In this document: in pieces, positions 13,384-20,004 of the stretch
Layout: each line of letters begins with the position of its first letter
How positions within the stretch are numbered: the stretch's first letter is position 1
IMG/VR virus record: IMGVR_UViG_3300009183_000452
Span: 1 to 20,161 of that record
Direction: 5' to 3' (one strand)
DNA length: 20,161 bases
Source of the DNA: a virus
Program-made: the position numbers and the translations under genes
Notes under the pieces: generated by a model
What the model saw: the letters and a program-made list of their open reading frames with translations, nothing else
What the model was told of the DNA's origin: nothing
The model's database searches: none

Positions 13384-13900
13384 TCAAGATTCTCCATGCT
13401 GTTGCTGCCACTTCTGGAACTTGGCCGTTCCCGCAGGCCTTAACTCTGTCCACCCTTGAGGCCAGCCCATCATCCATTCCGCAAAGTTTGGATGTAAATT
13501 CACTCCATTTATCAAGCGATAAAAGTCTGTCAGCTTCGCCCCAAATTCTGTCCCCGTTGTTTGACTGGTCCGGATGATCCTTTTGTTTCGATATTCGATC
13601 CCTTTTGTGTTCCCGTTGTATTGGTCTGAAGCCGTGGGGGTAGGCAAATATCCAAATTCTTTCTCGTCTATGGGGTGCGCCAACGAAGTCTGCTCCCATA
13701 ATTCCCCATTTCGCATCAAACCCCATTTCGGAAAGGTCTCCAAGCACTCTATCGAGTCCTCGATTAACGAGCATTGAGCTGTTTTCCACAAAGACGTAAC
13801 GGGGTCGAACTTCGCCAACCACCCGTGCCATTTCTCGCCACATTCCTGATCTTTCTCCATCAAGGCCTGCCCCCCCCCCGCAACTGAAATGTCTTGGCAT
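13373..13900 (-). CDS. C5-cytosine DNA methyltransferase, C-terminal half in shifted frame
   Basis: This frame carries the downstream conserved motifs of an m5C methyltransferase: AGLDGERSGMWREMARVVGE, PRYVFVENSSML (motif VI, ENV-like), VLGDLSEMGFDAKWGIMGAD, GAPHRRERIWIFA (motif VIII) and VDRVKACGNGQVPEVAATAW (motifs IX/X). It is one frame away from the gene part that holds motif I and the catalytic PCQ. The two frames meet at a run of ten G (13870-13879). Eleven G would fuse them into one ~250-aa enzyme with the usual two-residue spacing between SVAG and AGL. The start listed is merely the first ATG in this frame. Independent translation is unlikely to give an active enzyme because it lacks SAM-binding motif I and the catalytic Cys. 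Confidence 0.75.
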   Translation of the reverse strand: MPRHFSCGGGAGLDGERSGMWREMARVVGEVRPRYVFVENSSMLVNRGLDRVLGDLSEMGFDAKWGIMGADFVGAPHRRERIWIFAYPHGFRPIQREHKRDRISKQKDHPDQSNNGDRIWGEADRLLSLDKWSEFTSKLCGMDDGLASRVDRVKACGNGQVPEVAATAWRILSEQ

Positions 13901-14127
13901 GGAAAGCCGCCAGATACGACATCAACAATGCCTCGCCATGGGTGGCCGTCAAAGGTTTGTACGTCATCCCAAATCGGGAAAGGCGGGAGAAGGCCGTCAT
14001 TTTGTCTGGCGCACAATACGCTTGCTGGATAGGCTTCCCATTCGACTGCGCAGACTGTTCGCCATCCAAGGAGCTTGCCTCCAAGTATTCCTCCACCAGC
14101 GCCTGCGAAAAGAGCCAGCTCATTCAT
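13384..14127 (-). CDS. C5-cytosine DNA methyltransferase, N-terminal half plus alternative C-terminal tail
   Basis: From the ATG at 14127 (SD AAGGA just upstream; an ATG at 14133 is also possible) the protein begins MNELALFAGAGGGILGGKLL (motif I, SAM binding). It continues to VDVVSGGFPCQDISVAGGG (motif IV, catalytic Cys in PCQ at about residue 77). After the run of ten G the frame departs from the standard enzyme but stays open for ~160 codons. The tail reads GEKWHGWLAKFDPVTSLWKT, FPKWGLMRNGELWEQ, YLPTPTASD, WMMGWPQGWTELRP and HGES. From memory, such tails recur in phage methyltransferase entries. The enzyme would transfer methyl groups from SAM to cytosine C5, protecting phage DNA from restriction. 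The frame break may be real, regulated or a sequencing error. Confidence 0.75.
   Translation of the reverse strand: MNELALFAGAGGGILGGKLLGWRTVCAVEWEAYPASVLCARQNDGLLPPFPIWDDVQTFDGHPWRGIVDVVSGGFPCQDISVAGGGQALMEKDQECGEKWHGWLAKFDPVTSLWKTAQCSLIEDSIECLETFPKWGLMRNGELWEQTSLAHPIDEKEFGYLPTPTASDQYNGNTKGIEYRNKRIIRTSQTTGTEFGAKLTDFYRLINGVNLHPNFAEWMMGWPQGWTELRPAGTAKFQKWQQQHGES
13870..13879 (-). repeat. Homopolymer run of ten G (coding strand) in the methyltransferase gene
   Basis: Ten consecutive C on the plus strand, so ten G in the gene, lie between the codons for SVA and the AGLDGERSG block. Lengths of 8 or 11 G would keep the canonical methyltransferase frame. Ten puts the ribosome into the alternative frame. 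It is by far the longest homopolymer that I see in the window. Confidence 0.95.
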
Positions 14128-14395
14128 CACCATCCTTATATTTAGCCAGCGCAGTCACTTCAATGTGGTCCACCAAGCCTTGCAAAATAATGTGAGCAAT
14201 GTCCACATTAGTGTCAAAGATATATGCGTTATTAAGGGTCATTGATTCATCAAGATCAGGCTCATAAGGTGCAAAGTATGAGTCAACTGACCCCTTTTCG
14301 GCTGGGCAGTATTCCAAGAAGCACACCAGATCGACATCTTCAATGGTGCAGACAAACTCAAACAAGTCTTTTGGGCAGCTGGGTGTCGGGTTCAT
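14120..14395 (-). CDS. 91-aa acidic protein of unknown function
   Basis: The protein reads MNPTPSCPKDLFEFVCTIED and then VDLVCFLEYCPAEKGSVDSY, and ends in a helical acidic tail (VEVTALAKYKDGDE-like). It has an alternating strand pattern at the start, four Cys and a net negative charge. Small acidic proteins with a 'c.y.paekgs.d' centre are common in phage early regions, but I know no function. It overlaps the methyltransferase start (stop at 14120, start at 14127) and lies 3 bp from the upstream 30-aa peptide, so it belongs to the same operon. Confidence 0.65.
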   Translation of the reverse strand: MNPTPSCPKDLFEFVCTIEDVDLVCFLEYCPAEKGSVDSYFAPYEPDLDESMTLNNAYIFDTNVDIAHIILQGLVDHIEVTALAKYKDGDE

Positions 14396-14398
14396 GAC

Positions 14399-14491
14399 TC
14401 AACCCCTCCAAGCCAGCATCACGCCAATGCCACCAAAGATGATGATGGCCAAGGTGCATTCGATCAGGGTTGTGATAATTTTCTGTTTCAT
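14399..14491 (-). CDS. 30-aa membrane peptide, first gene of the leftward operon
   Basis: The reading is MKQKIITTLIECTLAIIIFG followed by GIGVMLAWRG. A basic start (Lys2, Lys4), one hydrophobic helix of ~20 residues and an Arg near the end give a clear single-TM topology. It lies 3 bp before the 91-aa gene and directly downstream of the AT-rich control region. The SD is weak (GAAAG about 9 bp upstream). The function is unknown. Early phage membrane peptides often act in host takeover or exclusion, but nothing in the sequence shows that. Confidence 0.5.
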   Translation of the reverse strand: MKQKIITTLIECTLAIIIFGGIGVMLAWRG

Positions 14492-14523
14492 CGTTTTCTT
14501 TCGTTAAAGTGAGTAGGAGTAAC

Positions 14524-14540
14524 AAATTCTGACAGAATTT
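14524..14540. promoter_or_regulatory. Perfect 17-bp palindrome, candidate operator
   Basis: AAATTCTGACAGAATTT is an 8+1+8 perfect inverted repeat. It lies 32 bp upstream of the leftward operon's first ATG and 65 bp upstream of the small HTH gene that reads the other way. The size and symmetry fit a dimeric Cro/CI-type repressor. The natural ligand candidate is the divergent HTH protein at 14606-14806, or the winged-helix protein of the operon. Confidence 0.65.
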
Positions 14541-14545
14541 ATTTA

Positions 14546-14586
14546 TGTTGCAACAATTATTTTTATGTGTTGTTTTTATACATAAA
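14546..14586. promoter_or_regulatory. Further palindromes in the divergent control region
   Basis: TGTTGCAACA (14546-14555) is a perfect 10-bp palindrome. TTTATG (14562-14567) and CATAAA (14581-14586) form an inverted pair 13 bp apart. Together with the 17-bp palindrome they fill an AT-rich ~115-bp gap between divergent genes. They are plausible additional operator or promoter elements. Confidence 0.4.
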
Positions 14587-14599
14587 GCGCAATTAGAAT
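14570..14599 (+). promoter_or_regulatory. Candidate promoter for a leaderless HTH mRNA
   Basis: TTGTTT (14570-14575) and TAGAAT (14594-14599) are separated by 18 bp. Only six bases (GCGCCC) lie between the -10 and the ATG at 14606, so transcription would begin at or next to the start codon. No SD is visible. The right half of the TTTATG/CATAAA inverted pair lies within the spacer. Confidence 0.45.
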
Positions 14600-14605
14600 G
14601 CGCCC

Positions 14606-14806
14606 ATGGAATCAATACACACAATTAGAGCAAAGGCCAAGGCTCACAAGATCACCATGGCTGCGGTGTGCAATGAGGCTGGCATCCAGCAGTCCCAAGT
14701 CAGCCGATGGCTAAGTGGAACTGTGGAGCCATTGTGGACATCAGTCAATCAATTGCACTTGGCACTTGAGAAACTGATCGACCAATCACCAGTCACTGTC
14801 GATTGA
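14606..14806 (+). CDS. Cro/XRE-type small repressor
   Basis: A 66-aa protein. Residues ~17-37 form a helix-turn-helix: TMAAVCNEAGIQQSQVSRWL, followed by SGTVEPLWTSVNQLHLALEK as the last helices of the lambda-repressor-like fold. The length is close to that of Cro. It is transcribed away from the leftward operon across a gap with a 17-bp palindrome, which suits autoregulation and control of the early genes. Its ATG follows a -10-like TAGAAT by six bases, so the mRNA may be leaderless as for lambda cI from PRM. Its 3' end overlaps the convergent SSB gene by 21 bp. Confidence 0.75.
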   Translation: MESIHTIRAKAKAHKITMAAVCNEAGIQQSQVSRWLSGTVEPLWTSVNQLHLALEKLIDQSPVTVD

Positions 14807-15352
14807 AGGCGCAGCAGCTGGTGCAGATTTGCCAGCAGCAATGCCAAAGTCACTGGCTGCCGATGGCTTTGCACCACCAAGCGAGTCACCCTTAGACAAC
14901 AACATGATGTTGTTCAAACCATACGACACGCCTTTATTGCCTGCCTGGTCATAAGCATAGGCATTCAAACTTACGCGGCCATAGTCGCCAGAGACAATAT
15001 CTTGTGATCCAAGAATGTCATGGCCATGGGCATCCACTGCGCCAGGCTTAGTGGTTGACTTGGTGTTAAAAAAGTAATGGCCAGCATACTCTGGACCAAG
15101 TGGGCCGCCATCAGATTTCAACTCAGTGTCGCCATCACGCAATGGATTGCGCACAGTCTTTGGAATTTTGTCCCCAAACTTGGCAGTCAATGCGGCCTTG
15201 GCTGCCGCTTTCAATTGATTCACAGTTTCGGTGTCTGTCTTTGGGACAAGCACCTGAGTTGAGAACTCCTCTTTGCCGTTCATCTCATTCTTGCGAGCAG
15301 TCAATGCTGAGAAATAAGAGAAGCGAACTTTGCCGGTTACGACTCTGGTCAT
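14786..15352 (-). CDS. Phage ssDNA-binding protein, DUF2815-like
   Basis: A 188-aa protein. The start MTRVVTGKVRFSYFSALTAR, the middle EEFSTQVLVPKTDTETV and PLRDGD, and the later ILGSQDIVSGDYGRVSLNAY with KGVSYGLNNIMLLSKGD fit the DUF2815 family, which is annotated as phage ssDNA-binding protein. The C-terminus is Ala/Ser/Pro-rich and ends in the acidic SIDSDW, like the acidic tips by which SSBs recruit partners. The SD is AAAAGGA 8 bp before the ATG. It is transcribed alone, divergently from the helicase-nuclease-primase block. It should coat ssDNA during phage replication or recombination. Confidence 0.85.
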   Translation of the reverse strand: MTRVVTGKVRFSYFSALTARKNEMNGKEEFSTQVLVPKTDTETVNQLKAAAKAALTAKFGDKIPKTVRNPLRDGDTELKSDGGPLGPEYAGHYFFNTKSTTKPGAVDAHGHDILGSQDIVSGDYGRVSLNAYAYDQAGNKGVSYGLNNIMLLSKGDSLGGAKPSAASDFGIAAGKSAPAAAPSIDSDW

Positions 15353-15407
15353 GGTTTTTTCCTTTTAAATGTTTAAGGGTTTTTACGTTTCTGCGATTAA
15401 ACAGAAA

Positions 15408-15435
15408 TTGCACTTTAGCACAAATCAGATATGAT
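15408..15435 (+). promoter_or_regulatory. Sigma70-type promoter for the replication operon
   Basis: TTGCAC (15408-15413), 16 bp, then TATGAT (15430-15435). The predicted start is about 15442, giving a ~22-base leader with GAGGA (15452-15456) 7 bp before the helicase ATG. It lies in the 111-bp gap between the divergent SSB and helicase genes, the strongest promoter match that I see in the window. Confidence 0.65.
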
Positions 15436-15463
15436 GCTGACAAGTTAAAACGAGGAAAACGAA

Positions 15464-16690
15464 ATGCAACTATTCCCCCATCAGCAAGAGGCCAAACTTT
15501 TCTTGCTGTCCAGGCGCAGGGCCATACTGGCCGACCAGCCCCGTGTTGGTAAGACGCTACCCACAGCAGCTGCTGCACTTGAAAACCTACCCGCACTTAT
15601 CGTTTGCCCAGCCATTGCCAAGACAGTCTGGGAATCTGCATTTGCCAAACTGGCCCCCAATGTCTCGGTCCATGTGGTCAACGGCAAACGTGGCGCTTCA
15701 GAGGTGAATAGTGCAGACATCACCATCATCAACTACGATGTTTTGCAATATGGTGTAACTAATGTTGACAGATATAACACTGTAGTCTTGGATGAGTGCC
15801 ACAGGATTAAGAATCCAAAAGCGCAAAGAACTAAGGCCGCGATGCTGGCCATGAAGAAGGTGGACCATGTTTATGCATTGTCTGGCACGCCTATCCCAAA
15901 CAGGCCCATTGAACTGTGGCCAATTCTGCACGGCCTTGGCATCTACAGAGGCGGCTGGTACGACTTTGCAGGCCGGTACGCAAAGATGTGGTCAGCCCCA
16001 TGGGGCTTGGACACCAGTGGCGCGTCTAACCTGGTCGAACTTAAAGAGCTGATGAAGCCCCATGTCATGCGTAGAAAAAAAGAAGATATTTTCAAAGACT
16101 ACAAAGAGCCACAAGTCAGTCTGATCACGTTTGATCTGGCCAATGACAAACGAGAGCAAACCTTTGATGCCGATGCATTGCTGGCCAACCCAAACGCGCT
16201 CATGGCCTTTGAAGGCTTGGCCGAGATCATGCGGGAAGCCGGTATGCGCAAAGTGCAGGCTGCCAGTGAATTCATCGAGAATTTGCTTGTCGCCAACGAG
16301 CCGGTGGTGGTCTTTGCGCACCATAAGGATGTGGTGGCCGAGTTAGAGAAACTGCTATTTATCCACAAACCAGTGATTGTGGTGGGTGATACGCCAAGGG
16401 CCAAGCGCGACCAAGCGATTGCAGACTTTCAGTCTGGCCAGACCAAATGCATCATTGGCAACATTGCCGCCATGTCTGAAGGTGTGGACCTATCGGCTGC
16501 CGACACCATTGTCTTTGTCGAATGCACTTGGTCCACATCAGCACTGGAGCAAGCCTCCAGCCGTGTCGAAAACATCACCAAAAACGGCATTGCACCCGTC
16601 ATCTACATTTTGACCATCAAAGCAAGCCTAGACCACAATGTGCTGGCCAAGGTGCTGAAGAAGCTCAATGTCGTCAATCAAATCATTTAA
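15464..16690 (+). CDS. SNF2-family DNA helicase/translocase
   Basis: A 408-aa superfamily 2 protein. Motif I is ADQPRVGKT (residues 23-31), motif II LDECHRIKN (109-117) and motif III LSGTPIPN (139-146). The second RecA domain has VVVFAHHKD (281-289), IIGNIAAMSEGVDLSAADTI (330-349) and motif VI QASSRVENI (363-371). The compact size, without long insertions, is typical of phage SNF2-like proteins related to SMARCAL1-type annealing helicases. It has its own promoter and an SD GAGGA. It lies 14 bp before a Fe-S nuclease gene and ahead of the primase-helicase, so a role in replication-fork handling or recombination is likely. ATP-driven DNA translocation is family knowledge. Confidence 0.9.
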   Translation: MQLFPHQQEAKLFLLSRRRAILADQPRVGKTLPTAAAALENLPALIVCPAIAKTVWESAFAKLAPNVSVHVVNGKRGASEVNSADITIINYDVLQYGVTNVDRYNTVVLDECHRIKNPKAQRTKAAMLAMKKVDHVYALSGTPIPNRPIELWPILHGLGIYRGGWYDFAGRYAKMWSAPWGLDTSGASNLVELKELMKPHVMRRKKEDIFKDYKEPQVSLITFDLANDKREQTFDADALLANPNALMAFEGLAEIMREAGMRKVQAASEFIENLLVANEPVVVFAHHKDVVAELEKLLFIHKPVIVVGDTPRAKRDQAIADFQSGQTKCIIGNIAAMSEGVDLSAADTIVFVECTWSTSALEQASSRVENITKNGIAPVIYILTIKASLDHNVLAKVLKKLNVVNQII

Positions 16691-16704
16691 CCCTTGGAGA
16701 AACC

Positions 16705-17712
16705 ATGCAACATGAAACCCGAAAACACGCCCGACTCTCAGCATCCAGAACAGACCGCTTCATGTCTTGCCCTGGCTCATACCGGCTTGAATCCCTCATG
16801 CCTTATGAGCCGGCAGGCGAGGCGGCTGCCATTGGCACAGCGATCCATGAACTGTCTGAAATCATTCTGCGCAATGGTGAAATTCCAGCCGGAACTGATC
16901 AGGACCATGTGGCCATGGCCCAAGGCTATGCAGACTTTGTCAATACTCTGGTCGAGAATCCGCGCAAAAAGCTCATCGAAGTAAACCTAGATGAAGGTCT
17001 CAAATCCCTGCACCCAGCGCTTGGTGGAACGGCTGATGCCATTCTGGTCGATGGAAACCATCTTCATGTCATTGATCTGAAGACTGGCCGTGTGGCCGTT
17101 GACGCAAATGACAACAAGCAGCTGCTGACCTATGCACTTGGCGCAATGCGCCAGCTTAAAGCTCCAAACACCATCGAATGCACCATGCACATATTCCAGC
17201 CCCGTGTTGGCCACAGCAAGTGGACAGTCTCTGGTCAAAACTTGATAGACCATGGTGAGCGATTGAAGTCAGCAGCCGAGCTGGCGCTGACAGGCGATGC
17301 ACCCACAAGCCCAAGCCCTGATGCTTGTCGGTACTGCAAGGCCAAGACCATTTGTCCCAGTATGCGCGAGAAGGTCCAAGAGGTCGCCAGAAACGACTTC
17401 AAGCCTGATACCACTGTCACCCCTGAGATGCTAGACAACGCAGCTCTGGTGGCCGCATGGGCCGATGCCGTGCAGTCTGCTGCCAAGGCTCAGATCACTG
17501 AAGGCAAAGCAATCCAAGGCTGGACCATGCGCGCTGGCCGTAAGACAAAATTCTGGAAAGACGAGGCGCTGGTCATGGAAGCATTCAAAGACAACCTAAA
17601 GATGTGGGAGTTGAAGTCGCCCAGTGCTGTCTTGAAACTTGGTGTCGAAGTCAGCGAAGACCTAGTCGGTGAAAAGGTGGCTGCGCCAAGTCTTGTCAAG
17701 GCGAAAGAATAG
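16705..17712 (+). CDS. PD-(D/E)XK nuclease with Fe-S cluster, DUF2800/Cas4-like
   Basis: I start at the ATG at 16705 (SD TTGGAGA), giving 335 aa. An in-frame ATG at 16522 lies inside the helicase gene. Nuclease core: GTAIHELSE (44-52), GGTADAI (107-113, Asp111), HVIDLKTGR (121-129, the D-x-K), QLLTY (139-143, Q-x3-Y). Cys22 in SCPGS plus Cys208, Cys211 and Cys217 (C-x2-C-x5-C) form the four-Cys set that binds a 4Fe-4S cluster in Cas4, AddB and Dna2 nucleases. The order matches DUF2800, a RecB-like phage nuclease. It probably processes DNA ends for phage recombination together with the SNF2 helicase and SSB. Confidence 0.88.
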   Translation: MQHETRKHARLSASRTDRFMSCPGSYRLESLMPYEPAGEAAAIGTAIHELSEIILRNGEIPAGTDQDHVAMAQGYADFVNTLVENPRKKLIEVNLDEGLKSLHPALGGTADAILVDGNHLHVIDLKTGRVAVDANDNKQLLTYALGAMRQLKAPNTIECTMHIFQPRVGHSKWTVSGQNLIDHGERLKSAAELALTGDAPTSPSPDACRYCKAKTICPSMREKVQEVARNDFKPDTTVTPEMLDNAALVAAWADAVQSAAKAQITEGKAIQGWTMRAGRKTKFWKDEALVMEAFKDNLKMWELKSPSAVLKLGVEVSEDLVGEKVAAPSLVKAKE

Positions 17713-17736
17713 AATCCAATCCCTGCCAAAAGAAAA

Positions 17737-17766
17737 GACCTGACAGCGCGTTAACACTGCCAGGTC
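17737..17766. other. Imperfect hairpin before the primase-helicase gene
   Basis: GACCTG (17737-17742) pairs with CAGGTC (17761-17766). After one A/C mismatch, CAG pairs with CTG around a 10-base loop. Read leftward, the stem is followed by TTTTCTTTT, like a rho-independent terminator, but no leftward gene lies upstream. Read rightward it has no T run. It might act on the leader of the next gene. Confidence 0.45.
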
Positions 17767-17817
17767 AAAGTCAATCTCATGGCAACCTCAATGAAACCCC
17801 TAACTAAAGGAATTTCA

Positions 17818-19947
17818 GTGTCAACTATAACTGAAACACCCCTGCCAGATACATTTTCACAGTCGCAATCTGTCGCCTGCAAGATTGGCACAGTCGCCCC
17901 AGATGCAGTCTTCTGCACCTTTGCCCTGCAAGGCTCTAAGAAAATCCCCTACAAGCGATCTGGCCAAGGTGTGGCACGGGATACAGACCCGACAGACCTC
18001 TACAACGCTGAAGACATTTGGGCCATGGAGTCATGCCCTCATGGCCAATATCTTGGCCTTGTTCAGCAGCGCCCGATCATCTCCGCATCAGGAAACTATT
18101 TGGTTTGCCTCGATGTGGATATGAAGCACGCTAGTGGCCCAACCAATGTGGCCATCCAGCGCATGGCCAAATTTGTCAAGGCCAACAAGATGCTGACCGA
18201 GGTCTCTGTCTCAGGCCGTGGCCGCCATGTGTTCCTTTGGGTCCAACCACCAAAAGAATCTGACCAGGTGCTGCCGAAATACAAGCTCGGTGGTGGCCAA
18301 GAGCTTGAAGTATTTGGCCTGCCAAACAGTGCCGGCAAGTCAGTGCTACTTAGTGGCAATCAATTGGTCGGTGAATTTCAAGAGGCAGTCGATTTGCATG
18401 AGCTGCTGCAAGACTGGGGCATCATCGAGCAGCACCAACTGCAAGAGCCAAAGCCTGCTACCCCGAGCCAATCATTTGACTTCACCCAATTAGGCTCAAG
18501 GCTTGATGACAGCGATCTTGATCGCGCTATCAAGGCTTTGCACCATATTTCCCCAGACTGCGACTATGACCAGTGGATTGAGCTTGGCCAAGCGCTGCAC
18601 ACCGAATTCGGAGAAGCGGGTCTTGGCCCATGGATGACATGGTCTATGGCTGGCCAAAAGTTTGCCGGCACAAAAGACATTGAAATCCACTGGAAGAGCT
18701 TTCACCAGGGCAAAGGTGTGGGGCTTGGCACACTCTATAAACACGCCAAAGATTGTGGCTGGGAGCCGCCAACCAAACAGGCCGAGCGCAAATCAGCGGT
18801 GGAAGACTTTGCAGCAGTCATCAATGCGCCAGTGGCCACAGACACACTAGACCCATCATGGCCAGAGCTTGCCTTAGACCTGACAAAGCTCAATCCCATT
18901 GATTATCTGATCGAGGGATTCATGGCCCATTCGTTTTTCATCTTGGCCGGTCAGCCTGGTGTGGGTAAGACCACAGCAGTCTTATCCATGTGCATGGTCA
19001 TGGCAGGGTTTTCAGTAGATGGCTGCGAGATTCACGCTAAAAAGAAACGCAAGTCAATAATCGTGACAGAAGACAGTGACCAGATAATCAGAACACTATT
19101 TGCATATTCAAAGCATTACAAGATAAATAACTTAAACGACTGGTTTGTGGTTATTGATGCCAGAAGGTCAAATGTCAAAGATTTATTAAGGCTTGCCCAT
19201 AATATTGAGCGCCACACTGTTAACGGCATTAAACCATTATTGGTTCTGGACACGGCCAATGCGACCATGGATATTGACAACGAGAATGACAACTCAGAAG
19301 TGGGTAGCTTTATTGCCGCCATCAAGCAGACCATATTCATACAGCAAAAAGCCCCAGTCTGTATCCTGACCCACACAAACAAAACAATTTCCCGCCAAGA
19401 CTCCGATGCCATGGCCCGTGGTGCATCAGCATTCACAGGCGATGCAACCCTTACAGGCGTGCTTTTCATGGATGAGGATAACCAGCGCTACCTAAAGCTG
19501 ACCAAAACGCGCTATGAGCCTCAATTCAGAGAAATCAAATTCGACTCAATCACATTTCCAGAACTGGTCACCACAGCAGCTGGTGATCTGCAAGAGATTA
19601 TTTGTCGGGTGGCCATTCCAGCCATGTCGTCAGAACAAGACCGAATGGCCGCCAAGCAATCAATCCAAGACAGTGCCAAAGAGCAGCGCATCCAAGACAA
19701 GTGCGATGAGGTTTGCATGGTGGTCCAGTCCATCATCAACGATAAAGGCAGCGTCATTATGCGCAGAGGACCAGGCAGGCCAGTTGTGCCAAAAGAACTC
19801 CAAAACGCCTACCAACTGGATTGGACCGAGATATTCAGCAGCGTTAAAGGCAGTGATGCAGGCTATATCCGCAAGCACATTGGCACGGCCATCTTCACCA
19901 GATTCGCACCAAACGAGCCACTGTCAGGCTGGGTTAAGTTGGCATGA
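17818..19947 (+). CDS. Primase-helicase: AEP-like domain, PriCT-2 and RepA/RecA-like ATPase
   Basis: I favour the GTG at 17818, which has AAAGGA 6 bp upstream. The longest form starts at the ATG at 17779 without an SD. From the GTG (709 aa): residues ~1-210 look like an AEP primase-polymerase, with LDVDM (97-101, the DxD), SGRGRHVFLW (132-141) and ELEVF (162-166). Residues ~227-316 match PriCT-2 (DDSDLDRAIKALHHISPDCD, WIELGQALH, GLGTLYKHAKDCGW). A RecA-like ATPase follows with GQPGVGKT (378-385), Walker B LLVLD (474-478), HTNK (519-522) and RGASAFTGDA. It should prime and unwind DNA at the fork. The origin-like repeats begin right after its stop. Confidence 0.88.
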   Translation: MSTITETPLPDTFSQSQSVACKIGTVAPDAVFCTFALQGSKKIPYKRSGQGVARDTDPTDLYNAEDIWAMESCPHGQYLGLVQQRPIISASGNYLVCLDVDMKHASGPTNVAIQRMAKFVKANKMLTEVSVSGRGRHVFLWVQPPKESDQVLPKYKLGGGQELEVFGLPNSAGKSVLLSGNQLVGEFQEAVDLHELLQDWGIIEQHQLQEPKPATPSQSFDFTQLGSRLDDSDLDRAIKALHHISPDCDYDQWIELGQALHTEFGEAGLGPWMTWSMAGQKFAGTKDIEIHWKSFHQGKGVGLGTLYKHAKDCGWEPPTKQAERKSAVEDFAAVINAPVATDTLDPSWPELALDLTKLNPIDYLIEGFMAHSFFILAGQPGVGKTTAVLSMCMVMAGFSVDGCEIHAKKKRKSIIVTEDSDQIIRTLFAYSKHYKINNLNDWFVVIDARRSNVKDLLRLAHNIERHTVNGIKPLLVLDTANATMDIDNENDNSEVGSFIAAIKQTIFIQQKAPVCILTHTNKTISRQDSDAMARGASAFTGDATLTGVLFMDEDNQRYLKLTKTRYEPQFREIKFDSITFPELVTTAAGDLQEIICRVAIPAMSSEQDRMAAKQSIQDSAKEQRIQDKCDEVCMVVQSIINDKGSVIMRRGPGRPVVPKELQNAYQLDWTEIFSSVKGSDAGYIRKHIGTAIFTRFAPNEPLSGWVKLA

Positions 19948-19952
19948 CCAGT

Positions 19953-20004
19953 CTAATGCGGAAAGGCGGAACTAATACGGAACTAATGCGGAATTCCGTA
20001 TTAG
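19953..20004. repeat. Iteron cluster CTAATRCGGAA
   Basis: Direct copies lie at 19953-19963 (CTAATGCGGAA, followed by AGGCGGAA), 19972-19982 (CTAATACGGAA) and 19983-19993 (CTAATGCGGAA). An inverted copy TTCCGTATTAG lies at 19994-20004. The last two form a 22-bp palindrome with one mismatch. The second is an exact inverted match of the fourth. Confidence 0.9.

Noticed and set aside
14358-14624. 88-aa leftward open frame across the control region
   Set aside because: It crosses the AT-rich palindromic gap, has an unusual His/Cys/Asn-rich composition, and conflicts with the clearer 30-aa and 91-aa genes.
16522-16704. Upstream in-frame ATG extension of the Fe-S nuclease
   Set aside because: The extension is basic, His/Gln-rich and inside the helicase gene. 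The ATG at 16705 has an SD and a family-like start.
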